Assembly (NCBI RefSeq): GCF_017094505.1 | Contig: NZ_CP064787.1 | Coordinates: 1,364,001-1,428,000 of the forward strand | Source of the DNA: Halapricum desulfuricans | GTDB taxonomy: Archaea; Halobacteriota; Halobacteria; Halobacteriales; Haloarculaceae | Length of the DNA stretch: 64,000 nucleotides | Direction: 5' to 3' | Shown here: positions 41,263 through 50,355 of the stretch, one piece after another | How the letters are laid out: every line of letters begins with the position of its first letter | How positions within the stretch are numbered: the stretch's first letter is position 1 | Notes under the pieces: generated by a model | Database searches by the model: none | The model's input: the letters and a program-made list of their open reading frames with translations, nothing else | What the model was told of the DNA's origin: nothing | Position numbers and translations under genes: made by a program

Positions 41263-44001
41263 CTAGTCACCCGTCGCCGCGTCCGCGGGTTCGTCGCCGA
41301 TCGCTTCGAGCACGCGCTCGTGGAACTCCTGCAGCACTGCGGACTCGTCCTCGGCGAGCACGACGTCGCTGGCCGACAGCGTCGCCAGGCCGAACGCCCG
41401 CGGCGTGGGCGAGTCTACGCGGATCGAGTTGACGCTGATGTCACCAGACTGGATCGATCCGAGAACGTCCTCGATGGCGTCGACGTTGAGTTTGTCTTCG
41501 AGGATCTCCCGGTAGGTCTCTTCGACGACCGCGAACTCCTCGAGGTCGGTCGCGAAATCCAGCAACATGTCGGCGTTGAACTGCTGTTCGCTGGCGGACT
41601 TCTCGTAGCCCTTGTAGCGTTTGAGGATCAGCAGCGCCCGCGTGGCGTTGATCCGGAAATACCGCTCCAGCAGGTCCGTCCCTTCCAGACTCGCCCGCAG
41701 GTCCGCTCTGACCGAATCGGGGTCGAGGTCGGCGACGAGCCCCTCGACGTCGACTTTCCGGTTGAGCGGCATCGAGAGCGTGAAGCCGTTGTCAGCGACC
41801 GCGACCTGGACGTTTGCGGTCGCCTGCTGAGCGACGTGGGAGGCCAGCAACCGTGAGAAGCCGTCGTTGAACCGCCGTCCGTACGTCGAGTGGACGTGAT
41901 ATCGCCGTTCGTACTCCCCGCGGTCGCGCACCTCCTCGATGACGAGTCGCCCGTCGGTCGCGACGCTCTCGGGGCCGGTGTACCGGACCTGCTCGTCGAA
42001 CAGCCGCGCGATCGCCCGGACGCTGTGTTCGTCGATCGGGAACTCCCGCAACCACGTCCTGACTGCGGGTCGGCCACCTTCGGAAAGGCGCGAGAGGGAC
42101 TCACGCTGGAAGGCGAGGATCTCCCGTCCGAGGTCGTAGCTCATCGGCAACCGCTCGGAGAACCACGAGGGGACGGTCGGCCGGGCCGAGGTCCGATCGA
42201 CATAGACCTTCGAGCCGCGGCGATACCGGAACTCGAAGTGCTCGCCGCCCAGCACGAACACGTCACCCGTCTCGAGATTGTCCAGGTACGCCTCGTCGAG
42301 TTGCCCGACCCACTCCTCACCCGACCGAGTGAACACGTCGCAGGTGAAGCTGTCGGGGATCGTCCCGATGTTGGTCATGTAGATGACTCGAGCCATCCGC
42401 CCGCGCTTGCCGATCAACCGCTCGCCGACGTCGAACTCCTCGTAGTGGTACTCGCCGTCGGGCGGATCGTTGGTGTCGCGCCAGATCTTGGCGTAGACGT
42501 TCTTCTCCTCGAGACCGGGATAGTCGGCCGTGAGATAACGCATGAGCGACTCCCACTGCTCGTCTCCGTAGTTCCGGTAGGGATAGGCTCGCGTCAGGAT
42601 CTCGCGGATCTCCGCCTCCGGTCGGGGGCCGTTGATCGCCATCCCGTAGACGTGCTGGACAGCGACGTCCTGAGCGGCCTCGGGGACGAACACGCGATCG
42701 ACGAACCCCTCTTCGGCCTTTTTGAGCATGACTGCACACTCGATCAACTCGTCGCGGTCGAGCGCGACGACGCGGCCGGTGACGGTCTCACCGAGCTGGT
42801 GGCCCGCGCGTCCGACGCGCTGGAGCAGCGCGGCCACGGACTTGGGCGAGCCGACCTGCACGACCAGATCGACGTGGGGCATGTCGATCCCCAGCTCGAG
42901 GCTGGTCGAGGTCGTCACCACGTCGATCTCGCCGTCCTTCAACTGTCGTTCGATCGCCTCGCGGCTGTCTTTCGAGAGGCTACCGTGGTGGGCCCCGGAG
43001 TTGTCCTCGTCATAGGCCTCGAAGTTCGCCCGCAGGTTGTGCAGGACTCGCTCCGCGCCCGATCGCGTGTTGGTGAACACGATCGTGTTCGTGTGCTCCC
43101 GGATGAGTTCGTGAAGCTGCTCGTAAAAGCGGTCGGTCACGACCTCCGGCGGGGCGTCGATCAGGTCGTCAGTCGGCGTCGAGAGTTCGATGTCGAACTC
43201 GCGGGCGAAGCGGGCGTCGACAATCTCGTACTCGCGTGGCTCGCCGTCAGCACACCGACCGACCAGAAACTCGGCCATCGTCTCTAAGGGCTCGACGGTC
43301 GCCGAACAGCCGATCCGCGTCGGCGACTGCTCGGCCATCGCCTCGAGTCGCTCAAGCGACACCGAGAGGTGCGTGCCGCGTTTGTTCGCGGCGAGGCTGT
43401 GGATCTCGTCGACGATGACGTACTCGACGGTCTCGAGTTTCCCCTTGAACTTCGGGGAGTTGAGCAGGATCGAAAGCGTCTCCGGGGTCGTGTTGAGGAT
43501 GTGGGGAGTCTCCTCGAGCATCCGCCGGCGCTCGCTGTCGTCGGTGTCGCCATGGCGGATCGCGTGGCGAATTTCGACGTCCTCGCCGCGTTCGCCGAGC
43601 TTCTCGGTGATTCCCTCTAGCGGTACCTCGAGGTTGCGATGGATGTCGTTGGCCAGCGACTTGAGCGGCGAGATGTAGAGACAGTACACGGAGTTTTCCA
43701 GTTCGTCGGCCCGGTCGCGGACGAACAGTTCGTTGATGATGCCGGTAAACGAGGCGAGCGTCTTCCCGCTGCCCGTCGGCGCTGCGATCAGTGCGTTCTC
43801 GCCGTCGCGAATGTGCGGAATCGCTTCTTTCTGTGGCGGCGTGAAGAAGCCGCCGTTCTCGGGAACGAACTCGCCGAACTGTTCGACCCACCACTCGCGG
43901 ACGACCGGATCGAGCGCCTCCAGCACGTCCCCGTCGTCGATCTCGACGGTCTCGGGATCGAAGGAGACGCTCGCGTCGGCAAGGAGCTCCCGGACACCCA
44001 T
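41263..44001 (-). CDS. lhr: Lhr-type ATP-dependent helicase
   Basis: A 912-residue superfamily 2 helicase of the 'large helicase-related' group. Motifs in order: FTPPQKEAIPHI, LIAAPTGSGKTLASF (Walker A), LYISPLKSLANDI, VDEIHSLAANKRGTHLS (motif II DEIH), CSATV, IVFTNTRSGAERVLHNL, HHGSLSKDSREAIERQLKDG, and QRVGRAGHQLGE (motif VI). The C-terminal Lhr winged-helix and DUF1998-like regions follow. It acts in DNA repair as a 3'-5' helicase by family knowledge. The product is larger than simple Hel308 helicases and complete. Confidence 0.95.
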   Translation of the reverse strand: MGVRELLADASVSFDPETVEIDDGDVLEALDPVVREWWVEQFGEFVPENGGFFTPPQKEAIPHIRDGENALIAAPTGSGKTLASFTGIINELFVRDRADELENSVYCLYISPLKSLANDIHRNLEVPLEGITEKLGERGEDVEIRHAIRHGDTDDSERRRMLEETPHILNTTPETLSILLNSPKFKGKLETVEYVIVDEIHSLAANKRGTHLSVSLERLEAMAEQSPTRIGCSATVEPLETMAEFLVGRCADGEPREYEIVDARFAREFDIELSTPTDDLIDAPPEVVTDRFYEQLHELIREHTNTIVFTNTRSGAERVLHNLRANFEAYDEDNSGAHHGSLSKDSREAIERQLKDGEIDVVTTSTSLELGIDMPHVDLVVQVGSPKSVAALLQRVGRAGHQLGETVTGRVVALDRDELIECAVMLKKAEEGFVDRVFVPEAAQDVAVQHVYGMAINGPRPEAEIREILTRAYPYRNYGDEQWESLMRYLTADYPGLEEKNVYAKIWRDTNDPPDGEYHYEEFDVGERLIGKRGRMARVIYMTNIGTIPDSFTCDVFTRSGEEWVGQLDEAYLDNLETGDVFVLGGEHFEFRYRRGSKVYVDRTSARPTVPSWFSERLPMSYDLGREILAFQRESLSRLSEGGRPAVRTWLREFPIDEHSVRAIARLFDEQVRYTGPESVATDGRLVIEEVRDRGEYERRYHVHSTYGRRFNDGFSRLLASHVAQQATANVQVAVADNGFTLSMPLNRKVDVEGLVADLDPDSVRADLRASLEGTDLLERYFRINATRALLILKRYKGYEKSASEQQFNADMLLDFATDLEEFAVVEETYREILEDKLNVDAIEDVLGSIQSGDISVNSIRVDSPTPRAFGLATLSASDVVLAEDESAVLQEFHERVLEAIGDEPADAATGD

Positions 44002-44052
44002 TTCTATCCGCTCTCGGGCCCGGATCGACTTGTGCGTTTGGAGCGGGAGTGA

Positions 44053-44757
44053 CTAGCTCGGGAACTCCTGACACTCCATGTCGGGTGGCGTGATCGGTTC
44101 GACGTCGCCCCACGAGTGGAAGACGATCACGCCCCACTCGGCCTCGATCCGGCGCAGGTATCCCGTCGACGCGCTCACGTAGAACGTGAGCACCCCTTCG
44201 ACGTCTGGACCGGAGACATCGAACACGTAGACCGTTTCGCCGTCGATTTCGTCGGTCCCGGACGGCTCGAGGTCGACGTCAGGCTTCGATCCGTACGTCT
44301 CGGCATCGGAGTCGACGTCAGCGTCGGGCGTCAGCGACGCACCCGGGTTGCGGAAACACTGCTCGCCGTCGATGACCGCGTAGTCGTCACTGTCGACACG
44401 GTACAGCTCGATACGGTTGCCCTCGTCGTCCTCGAACCGCTGATACCAGTCGTCGCCGTAGTATCTGACCTCCGTCGTTACGCCCGGGTCGTCGATCTCG
44501 ACCTCGGCGACGTAGTTGGTCTCCATCGCGTACAGGTCGCCGAACACGACTGCCGGCCCTTCTTCAGTCGTCGTTTCGCCGGTCTCCTCAGTCGTCGTCT
44601 CGTCCGTCGTCGTCCCACCGCCGTCGGTCGGCCCCTGATCCTCTGTCCCGGTCTGTTCGTCTGTCGTTGTCGGCTCACCGTCGCCACCCCCCGAACAGCC
44701 GGCAACGGCAACTGCCCCGACCCATGCCCCACCGATGAGAAACTCTCGACGGTCCAT
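44053..44757 (-). CDS. Exported Thr-rich lipoprotein of unknown function
   Basis: A 234-residue protein with a twin-arginine-like start (MDRREFLIGGAWVGAVAVAGC) and a lipobox VAGC at residues 18-21, so it is probably a Tat-exported surface lipoprotein. A Thr/Glu/Gly-rich linker (about 25-65) precedes a beta-rich domain (YVAEVEIDDPGVTTEVRYYGDDWYQRFE, TVYVFDVSGPDVEGVLTFYVSASTGYLRRIE) resembling LolA/LppX-like lipid or ligand carriers in length and pattern, but no motif confirms this. Divergent from the GCS2-family gene. Confidence 0.82.
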   Translation of the reverse strand: MDRREFLIGGAWVGAVAVAGCSGGGDGEPTTTDEQTGTEDQGPTDGGGTTTDETTTEETGETTTEEGPAVVFGDLYAMETNYVAEVEIDDPGVTTEVRYYGDDWYQRFEDDEGNRIELYRVDSDDYAVIDGEQCFRNPGASLTPDADVDSDAETYGSKPDVDLEPSGTDEIDGETVYVFDVSGPDVEGVLTFYVSASTGYLRRIEAEWGVIVFHSWGDVEPITPPDMECQEFPS

Positions 44758-44956
44758 GTGAAGTGTCGTCTAGCCTACTACATAGTTCTATGTTATATTC
44801 TCACAATTCTGCAACGACGGACGGGGAGTGGCAGCTTCGCGGAGACGGCCGCCACTGGTGGCGCTTTCGAGTCGGCGTTCACGTCTCGTGGCTCGCCGTC
44901 CCGGTCCGTTGGAGTCGGGACATACTACTATGACTGCGGGCCCCATAGCGTCGCCA

Positions 44957-46519
44957 ATGACAGATCTGGCCGAGCTGGTGGCGCGCTCGCTCGACGGGAC
45001 CACTCGCGAGGAATTCGACAGCCGCGTCCGGGAACAGACGGCGTTTCTCTACGGACAGTTCGAGAAAGGCGCACTCGACAACGAAGGATTCGCGATCGGG
45101 CTGGAGATGGAGGTGTACGCGGTCGCCGGTCGGCCAGACGACAGCGAGCGGACGGCTCGGCCGACCGAGGGGAGTCGGTTACACCAGATTCCGGGGAGTA
45201 TCTTCGAGGACACCGACGCCGTCAGCAAGGAACTCGGATTGCACAACGCCGAGATCAACACCGATCCCAATACCTTCGATTCGGCCGGGCTGGACGTACA
45301 GGCCACCGCGATCGAGATGGAGACGCGAAAGGCCCGCGCGGCGGCGGGCGAAGAGAATTGCGCGCTCGTCCTCGACGCGATGTGGACGATCCCGCCGGAG
45401 TCGGGGACCGTCGACTACCTCTCGGCGACGACGGACATCGACGGCGTTCGACTGGCGACGAACATGCGCACCGACCCACGGTACGTGGCGATCGACAACG
45501 ACCTGCTCGAGCGGGCAGACGGATCGATCGGACTGTCGGTGCCGGGCGTCGAACGGTCGTTTCCCTCGATCCTCGTCGAGTCGCTGGCGACGTCGATCCA
45601 GCCCCACCTGCAGATCCCACGGACGGAGGCCTTCCCCGAGTACTACAACGCCGCGATCCGGACGATGGGGCCGCTGGTGGCGCTGGCGAGCAACTCCCCG
45701 TTTCTCCCCGCTGATCTCTACGACGAGGTGACCGATCCGGGGCGACTCCTCGAGGACACCCACCACGAACTCCGGATCGCCGTCTTCGAGCAGTCGGTCA
45801 ACGTCACCCCTGACCCGAAAGTCCGTGTCCCGCCTGATCTCGACACCGTGACCGACGTCGTCGATGACGTGCGCGAGGACGACGTCGTCGCGCCGTTTCT
45901 CAGCGAGTGGCTCGGGTCCGGGTCCGGCAGCGAGTACACGGACAACTACTGGGAGTTCGAGCACAAGCGCGGCACGTACTGGCGGTGGGTCCGGTGTGTG
46001 ATCGGCGGCGACCCCGTCGAGGGGGCCGGCGACGAGCGCTCGGTCCGGATCGAGTACCGCCCGCTGCCGACACAGCCGACCGTCACCGACGTGGTCGGTC
46101 TGCAGGCGCTGACAGCCGGGTTGATCCGCGGGCTGGTCGCCGCCGATCACCCGATCACTGACCTCCCGTGGGACGCGGCCGAATCGGCGTTCTACGCGGC
46201 CGCCAGGGACGGACTGGACGGCGAGTTGGCGTGGGTGACCGCCGGCGGCGAGCGGACGACCGATCCCGACGAGATCTTCTCCGAGGTGTTCGAGTACGCC
46301 GAGCACGGCCTCGAAGTCCAGGGGATCGACGACGGCGCGTCGTATCTCGACCCGATCCGGGCGCGCTGGCGAGCCGGGACGACGCCCAGCGGCTGGAAGA
46401 AAGCCCGCGTTCGCGAACACCTCGAAGACGGCCTCGACTTCCGGGAGGCGATCGAACGCATGCAGCGCGAGTACATCCGGAAGAGTCGCGAGACCGAGTC
46501 GTTCGCGGAATGGGTATAG
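44957..46519 (+). CDS. GCS2-family carboxylate-amine ligase (glutamate-cysteine ligase-like)
   Basis: A 520-residue ATP-dependent ligase of the GCS2 family, whose members make gamma-glutamyl-cysteine and similar bonds. The N-terminal metal-binding region is EGFAIGLEMEVYAVAG near residue 45; then LGLHNAEINTDPNTFDSAG, PHLQIPRTEAFPEYYNAAIRTMGPL and DNYWEFEHKRGTYWRWVRC. Haloarchaea use gamma-glutamylcysteine instead of glutathione, so that product is possible, though this may be a paralogue with another substrate. ATG at 44957 is chosen; one at 44930 is possible. Confidence 0.85.
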   Translation: MTDLAELVARSLDGTTREEFDSRVREQTAFLYGQFEKGALDNEGFAIGLEMEVYAVAGRPDDSERTARPTEGSRLHQIPGSIFEDTDAVSKELGLHNAEINTDPNTFDSAGLDVQATAIEMETRKARAAAGEENCALVLDAMWTIPPESGTVDYLSATTDIDGVRLATNMRTDPRYVAIDNDLLERADGSIGLSVPGVERSFPSILVESLATSIQPHLQIPRTEAFPEYYNAAIRTMGPLVALASNSPFLPADLYDEVTDPGRLLEDTHHELRIAVFEQSVNVTPDPKVRVPPDLDTVTDVVDDVREDDVVAPFLSEWLGSGSGSEYTDNYWEFEHKRGTYWRWVRCVIGGDPVEGAGDERSVRIEYRPLPTQPTVTDVVGLQALTAGLIRGLVAADHPITDLPWDAAESAFYAAARDGLDGELAWVTAGGERTTDPDEIFSEVFEYAEHGLEVQGIDDGASYLDPIRARWRAGTTPSGWKKARVREHLEDGLDFREAIERMQREYIRKSRETESFAEWV

Positions 46520-46557
46520 CGCGTCGCGGATACCTGCCGCAGTCTTCGATTTGACCA

Positions 46558-47952
46558 TCACGGCTCAACGGCTTCGACACCCGTGATCTCGAACCGTGCG
46601 CCGCCGTACTCGCTGTCCGCGATCGCGATTGCCCAGCCGTGTGCTTCGACGATCTGTCTGACGATCGCCAATCCGAAGCCTGTTCCGCGTTTGTCGGTCG
46701 AATAGCCGCTCTCGAAGACTGTGTCCCGTTCGTCCGGCGGGATGCCGGGGCCGTTGTCAGCGACGAAAAAGCCGTTTTCCAACTCGCCGACGACGACGGT
46801 GACATCGCCGTCGCTATGCTGGTCCGCGTTCTGAAAGAGATTTTCCAGGAGTGTCGTGATCCGATCCGGATCCGCCCGGACGACCGGGTCGCCTTCGACG
46901 TGGAGTCCGACGTTGTCCGTCTCGGTGTTCTCCCAGGCGCGTTCGACAGCCGCCTGTAGCGCCACGGGTTCGACACTGCCGACGACATCGCCTTGCTGTG
47001 CCAGCGACAGCAGGTCGGTAACCAACTGCTCCATGTGTTCGAGGTTCGTTTCGATGTCCTCGATGTGGGGCGACTCGCAGTTCTCACCGAGTAGTTCGAG
47101 TCGAGCGCTGGCCGCGTCCAGCGGGTTTCGAAGGTCGTGTGAGACGAAACTGGCGAACTCCTCGAGTCGGTCCCGTTCCCGTCTGAGCGCCTGCTCCTTG
47201 TGCTTGAGCTCCGAAACGTCTCGACAGATCGCAACGGTCCCGTCGACCTGTCCGTTGCCGTCGTAGTGGGGATACCGAAGCGTCGAGAACCAGCGGGTGC
47301 CCGCCTCCGGAAACGACGGTCGAACCTCGTAAGTGAGCGCAGTCTCCTCGTCGATTACGCGGTCTTTTTTCGCCTCAATGGCGTCGGCGGCCTGCTCGTC
47401 CATGAACGCGTACTCGTCGGCACCGATCAACTCCGACTTCGGTCGGTTCGCGTACTCGGCCACGGCCCGGTTGACGACCTCAAACTCCCCGTCCAGATTT
47501 TGGTACACTACGGGGTCGTCGAGTTCTTCGACAATCTCTCCGAAGAGCTCCCGTTGTCTCCGCTGTTGATACGACTCGATCTCGGACAGCAAGACGTCAG
47601 CCAGCTCCTCGGTCTTTGCTCGCAGGTCGCCCTGCTTTCGGACGTACCGGTCCGCATCGCGGTTGAGCGCTTCAATTGCGATATCGGCCTCACTCTCAGA
47701 CGTGAAAATGACGACCGGCAGATCGCGACCTTGATCTATCCGAATCGTGTCGAGTAGATCGAGTCCGTCGATCGTCGGTGGTCGAATCTCGGCGACGACG
47801 GCGTCGAACTCCCGCTCGGACAGTCGCGCGAGAGCGCCGTCGGACGACGTCACGGATTCGGCTGTGAGCCGCTCGCGCTGGGATACCGTCCCGGCGATCG
47901 TGTCCACCTCAGGCAGCTCATCGACGACAAGCACCGTGTGCGGACTTCCCAT
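46558..47952 (-). CDS. REC-PAS-histidine kinase with altered receiver
   Basis: A 464-residue sensor kinase. A receiver-like domain is at about 6-120, a PAS domain at about 135-245 (DDPVVYQNLDGEFEVVNRAVAEYANRP), then the HisKA box FVSHDLRNPLD near 270 and the ATPase domain with LFQNADQHSDG, VADNGPGIPP and GTGFGLAIVRQIVEAHG. In the receiver, the phospho-accepting Asp is replaced by Glu55 (FDAVVAEIRPP), and the acidic pocket is VVDELPE, so the receiver may be fixed in an active-like state. No membrane segment is visible; the protein is cytosolic. No cognate regulator is adjacent. Confidence 0.93.
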   Translation of the reverse strand: MGSPHTVLVVDELPEVDTIAGTVSQRERLTAESVTSSDGALARLSEREFDAVVAEIRPPTIDGLDLLDTIRIDQGRDLPVVIFTSESEADIAIEALNRDADRYVRKQGDLRAKTEELADVLLSEIESYQQRRQRELFGEIVEELDDPVVYQNLDGEFEVVNRAVAEYANRPKSELIGADEYAFMDEQAADAIEAKKDRVIDEETALTYEVRPSFPEAGTRWFSTLRYPHYDGNGQVDGTVAICRDVSELKHKEQALRRERDRLEEFASFVSHDLRNPLDAASARLELLGENCESPHIEDIETNLEHMEQLVTDLLSLAQQGDVVGSVEPVALQAAVERAWENTETDNVGLHVEGDPVVRADPDRITTLLENLFQNADQHSDGDVTVVVGELENGFFVADNGPGIPPDERDTVFESGYSTDKRGTGFGLAIVRQIVEAHGWAIAIADSEYGGARFEITGVEAVEP

Positions 47953-48011
47953 CTCTCAGCAATATACGCTATTTGTTCATAAGCGGCCGGGTCCGATATT
48001 CATGACTGATA

Positions 48012-48908
48012 TCAAACCCCGTACAGTGTGACTGTCCAGAAGTCCTCGAAAGCTTCGTTCAGTGCCCGTTCGGGCTCGCCCGTGGCGTCGACGGCGGCGG
48101 TCGCGTCGGCGGCGTCGCTGACCGCCCCGAGGACGCTGCGCTCGCCGACGACGAAAAGCGGCGCGTCGTCCGGTCGTTCGGCGAGCGCCTCCTGACAGCG
48201 CCCCAGATGCGTGTCGATTTGGCCGTCGCGGAGCCGCTCGAAGCGCGACTGTGAGAACCCGCCCTTGGAGTGGTTGCTCTTGAGCTCGCTGTCGAAGCCG
48301 TGGAAGGCCGTCCGCTCGCGCCCCTCGTAGACGCCCATCGCGAACAGGTCAGACCGGACGAGCGCGAGCGTGAACCGCCCGGTCGGTTCGAACCACGACC
48401 GGTCGAACTCGACGCTGTCGTCCCACGCCGCGAACGCCTCCGGCGGATTCGGGATGTCGAAGGCGACGCTCACCATCTCGGCGTCGTCGGTCACGGCCAG
48501 ACAGGGCGCTGCTCGGGCGACCAGCGCCGCGCGCTCGCCGAATCCGTCTCTCAGCGACTGGGGAATCCGGTGGTCGTCGTCGACGACTGCGGTGAGGATA
48601 CTCTCCGATTGCCCGTCCAGCGACGCCAGTCGGTCGAAGACGTCTCTGACGCGCTCGCCCGCGAGTCGCTCGCGTCGCCGATAGGACAGCGTCTGCTCGC
48701 CGTCCTCGAGACGGTCGATCCGGTCCTGTAGTTGCGTGACCCGGTCTTCGAGTTCGTTGACGCGGCGTTCAGCGGCCTGTCTGTCGGTGACGGCGTCCGT
48801 ACGACGCTCCTGCTCGGCCTCGAGTCGGTCCTGCAGGTCGGCCTTCTCGCTTTCGAGCGCCTCGATACGCTCTTTGAGTTCGGCGCGGCCGAACAACTCG
48901 TCGAACAT
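48012..48908 (-). CDS. Vms1/VLRF1-like peptidyl-tRNA release factor
   Basis: A 298-residue protein with an N-terminal coiled coil (about 10-85, KERIEALESEKADLQDRLE) and a C-terminal eRF1-related domain. SNHSKGGFSQSRFERLRD near residues 215-232 matches the GGxSQ-type loop of Vms1/Ankzf1/VLRF1 that releases nascent chains from stalled ribosomes. I recall haloarchaeal proteins of this kind labelled that way. The ATG at 48908 (MFDELFGRAEL) gives the right start. It is followed upstream, same strand, by a DUF5802-type gene and may be cotranscribed with it. Confidence 0.87.
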   Translation of the reverse strand: MFDELFGRAELKERIEALESEKADLQDRLEAEQERRTDAVTDRQAAERRVNELEDRVTQLQDRIDRLEDGEQTLSYRRRERLAGERVRDVFDRLASLDGQSESILTAVVDDDHRIPQSLRDGFGERAALVARAAPCLAVTDDAEMVSVAFDIPNPPEAFAAWDDSVEFDRSWFEPTGRFTLALVRSDLFAMGVYEGRERTAFHGFDSELKSNHSKGGFSQSRFERLRDGQIDTHLGRCQEALAERPDDAPLFVVGERSVLGAVSDAADATAAVDATGEPERALNEAFEDFWTVTLYGV

Positions 48909-48933
48909 ACCCGCATGCGGGAGACGCAGGCGC

Positions 48934-49293
48934 TTAAATCCCGGTCTGATCCGGCAGGGACTGCTCCATTTCCAGCAGCTGTTCGGCCCGGTCGGCCTTC
49001 GCGAGGAAGACCTCTCTGAGCGCCGGCGGGTTGTGGATCCGCGTGTCGGCTTCGAGAATCCTCGGCGGGACCGCGAGCGTATCGGCCGGCACGCCGTCGT
49101 CGCCGTGGACACGGAAGTGTCGCGTCCCGAGTTTCATTACCAGCGGTCGATCGGGTGTCGTTCGCCCCTGTTCGGCGTACAGTTGCGCTGCGATCTGCTC
49201 GTACTGCTGGCGACACAGCGTCGCTGGCTGCTGGTCCTGTGGCTCGACGTAGAGACGCCCGAGATAGTACCCCCGGGAGAACTGTTCGAACAT
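48934..49293 (-). CDS. DUF5802-type conserved haloarchaeal protein
   Basis: A 119-residue soluble protein that starts MFEQFSRGYYLGRLYVEP and continues HFRVHGDDGVPADTLAVPP, NPPALREVFLAKADRAEQLLEM. The pattern fits what I recall as DUF5802, found across haloarchaea. No enzymatic motif is seen. The ATG at 49293 is chosen; a start three codons further out is possible. It lies 25 bases before the Vms1-like gene on the same strand, so a shared transcript and possibly a ribosome-linked role are likely. Confidence 0.85.
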   Translation of the reverse strand: MFEQFSRGYYLGRLYVEPQDQQPATLCRQQYEQIAAQLYAEQGRTTPDRPLVMKLGTRHFRVHGDDGVPADTLAVPPRILEADTRIHNPPALREVFLAKADRAEQLLEMEQSLPDQTGI

Positions 49294-49394
49294 TCTATGC
49301 ATGTGTATCTCTCACACGGAAATTGATAAGTCTTCCGCGGATCCGGATCAGAGAGATTCAAGCGGGCAGTATGAAGCGAGTGCAGAACGCCGAT

Positions 49395-50237
49395 TCAGGT
49401 CTCTGAGGACTCTTCGTCCTCGATTTTCTCGTCGACCTTCGCTTCGACTTTCTCTTCGACCGTTTCGTCGACCTTCTCTTCGACGGTTTCCTCGACCTTC
49501 TGTTCGGCCTTCTCCTCGACGGTCTCCTCGACCTTCTGTTCGGCCTTCTCTTCGACAGTCTCCTCGACCTTCTGTTCGGCCTTCTCTTCGACAGTCTCCT
49601 CGACCTTCTGTTCGGCCTTCTCTTCGACAGTCTCCTCGACCTTCTGTTCGGCCTTCTCTTCGACAGTCTCCTCGACCTTCTGTTCGGTTTTCTCCTCGAC
49701 TGTTTCGCTGACAGCGTCCTCGACCGATTGCTCGACAGTCTCTCCGACCTTCTCTTCGACAGTCTCGTCAACGGCCGCTTCGACAGATTGCTCGACGGTC
49801 TCGCCGACTGCTTCGTCGACTTTCTCTTCGACGGTCTTGTCGACTGTCTCGTCAACTGTTGCCTCGACGGTCTCACCGACGGTCTCCTTGACTGTCTCGT
49901 CAACTGTTGCTTCGACAGTCTCACCGACAGTCTCCTTGACTGTCTCGTCAACCGTTGCTTCGACGGTCTCACCGACGGTCTCGTCGACCTGCTGTTCGAC
50001 GGTTTCACCGACCGTATCGTCGACGGTTTCCTGAACCGTCTCTTTGACCGTTGTCGTCATCCAGTCGGGGTCGAATCGAGCCATCTTCCAGATGATATGG
50101 ACGATATACGACACCAGTACACCGATCCCGAACGCCAGGCCGATGGGCCCCTCTGCGAGCAGGATGAGCCCTACTGCGAGCGCGATCAACAGCCCGTAAG
50201 TCAGATCGATGAGCGAATCGACGCGACTCGGATTCAT
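49395..50237 (-). CDS. Membrane-anchored tandem-repeat coiled-coil protein
   Basis: A 280-residue protein. The N terminus holds two hydrophobic segments (about residues 13-29 and 32-50, LTYGLLIALAVGLILLA and GLAFGIGVLVSYIVHIIW). Everything after residue 60 is an amphipathic repeat of the type VxETVxxxV: a 16-residue unit (VGETVEATVDETVKET) three times, then a degenerate stretch, then a 12-residue unit (VEEKAEQKVEET) about six times. It should form a long, highly charged helix on the cytoplasmic or outer face. No homologous family was recognised; apolipoprotein-like or YtxH-like helices are the nearest in style. Confidence 0.88.
   Translation of the reverse strand: MNPSRVDSLIDLTYGLLIALAVGLILLAEGPIGLAFGIGVLVSYIVHIIWKMARFDPDWMTTTVKETVQETVDDTVGETVEQQVDETVGETVEATVDETVKETVGETVEATVDETVKETVGETVEATVDETVDKTVEEKVDEAVGETVEQSVEAAVDETVEEKVGETVEQSVEDAVSETVEEKTEQKVEETVEEKAEQKVEETVEEKAEQKVEETVEEKAEQKVEETVEEKAEQKVEETVEEKAEQKVEETVEEKVDETVEEKVEAKVDEKIEDEESSET
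49495..49710 (+). repeat. 36-base tandem repeat array inside the repeat-protein gene
   Basis: Six units of 36 bases. The four from 49531 to 49674 are identical to each other; the outer two (49495-49530 and 49675-49710) differ at a few bases. The unit reads ACCTTCTGTTCGGCCTTCTC then TTCGACAGTCTCCTCG on the plus strand and codes for twelve residues on the minus strand. Identity at synonymous sites implies recent copying or gene conversion. Confidence 0.9.
49861..49956 (+). repeat. 48-base tandem repeats inside the repeat-protein gene
   Basis: Units at 49861-49908 and 49909-49956 are near-identical (differences at a handful of bases), with a partial third unit following. They encode the 16-residue VGETVEATVDETVKET-type unit on the minus strand. 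This second, more diverged array is older than the 36-base array by its mismatches. Confidence 0.8.
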
Positions 50238-50355
50238 GCAACCACCTCATAGTGGCCGTCGGTATGGGTCGCGTTCGCTCCCGGACGACGTGCAGAAGTC
50301 ATACGATAACGGAGAGGTGGCCCGCACAAGTAGCTTGTTGTACCGCGCCGAGCCG

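Noticed and set aside
44116-45714. Plus-strand frame spanning the lipoprotein gene and the GCS2-family gene
   Set aside because: The translation is Arg-rich and crosses the AT-rich divergent promoter; both genes in other frames have family motifs.
49495-49710. Tandem array as a possible CRISPR
   Set aside because: The units are contiguous with no unique spacers, and they keep the reading frame of a coding gene.
49728-50252. Antisense frame opposite the tandem-repeat protein (174 residues, Leu/Asp/Cys-rich)
   Set aside because: The repeat periodicity opens several frames at once. The minus-strand protein has coherent membrane spans and acidic heptad composition.
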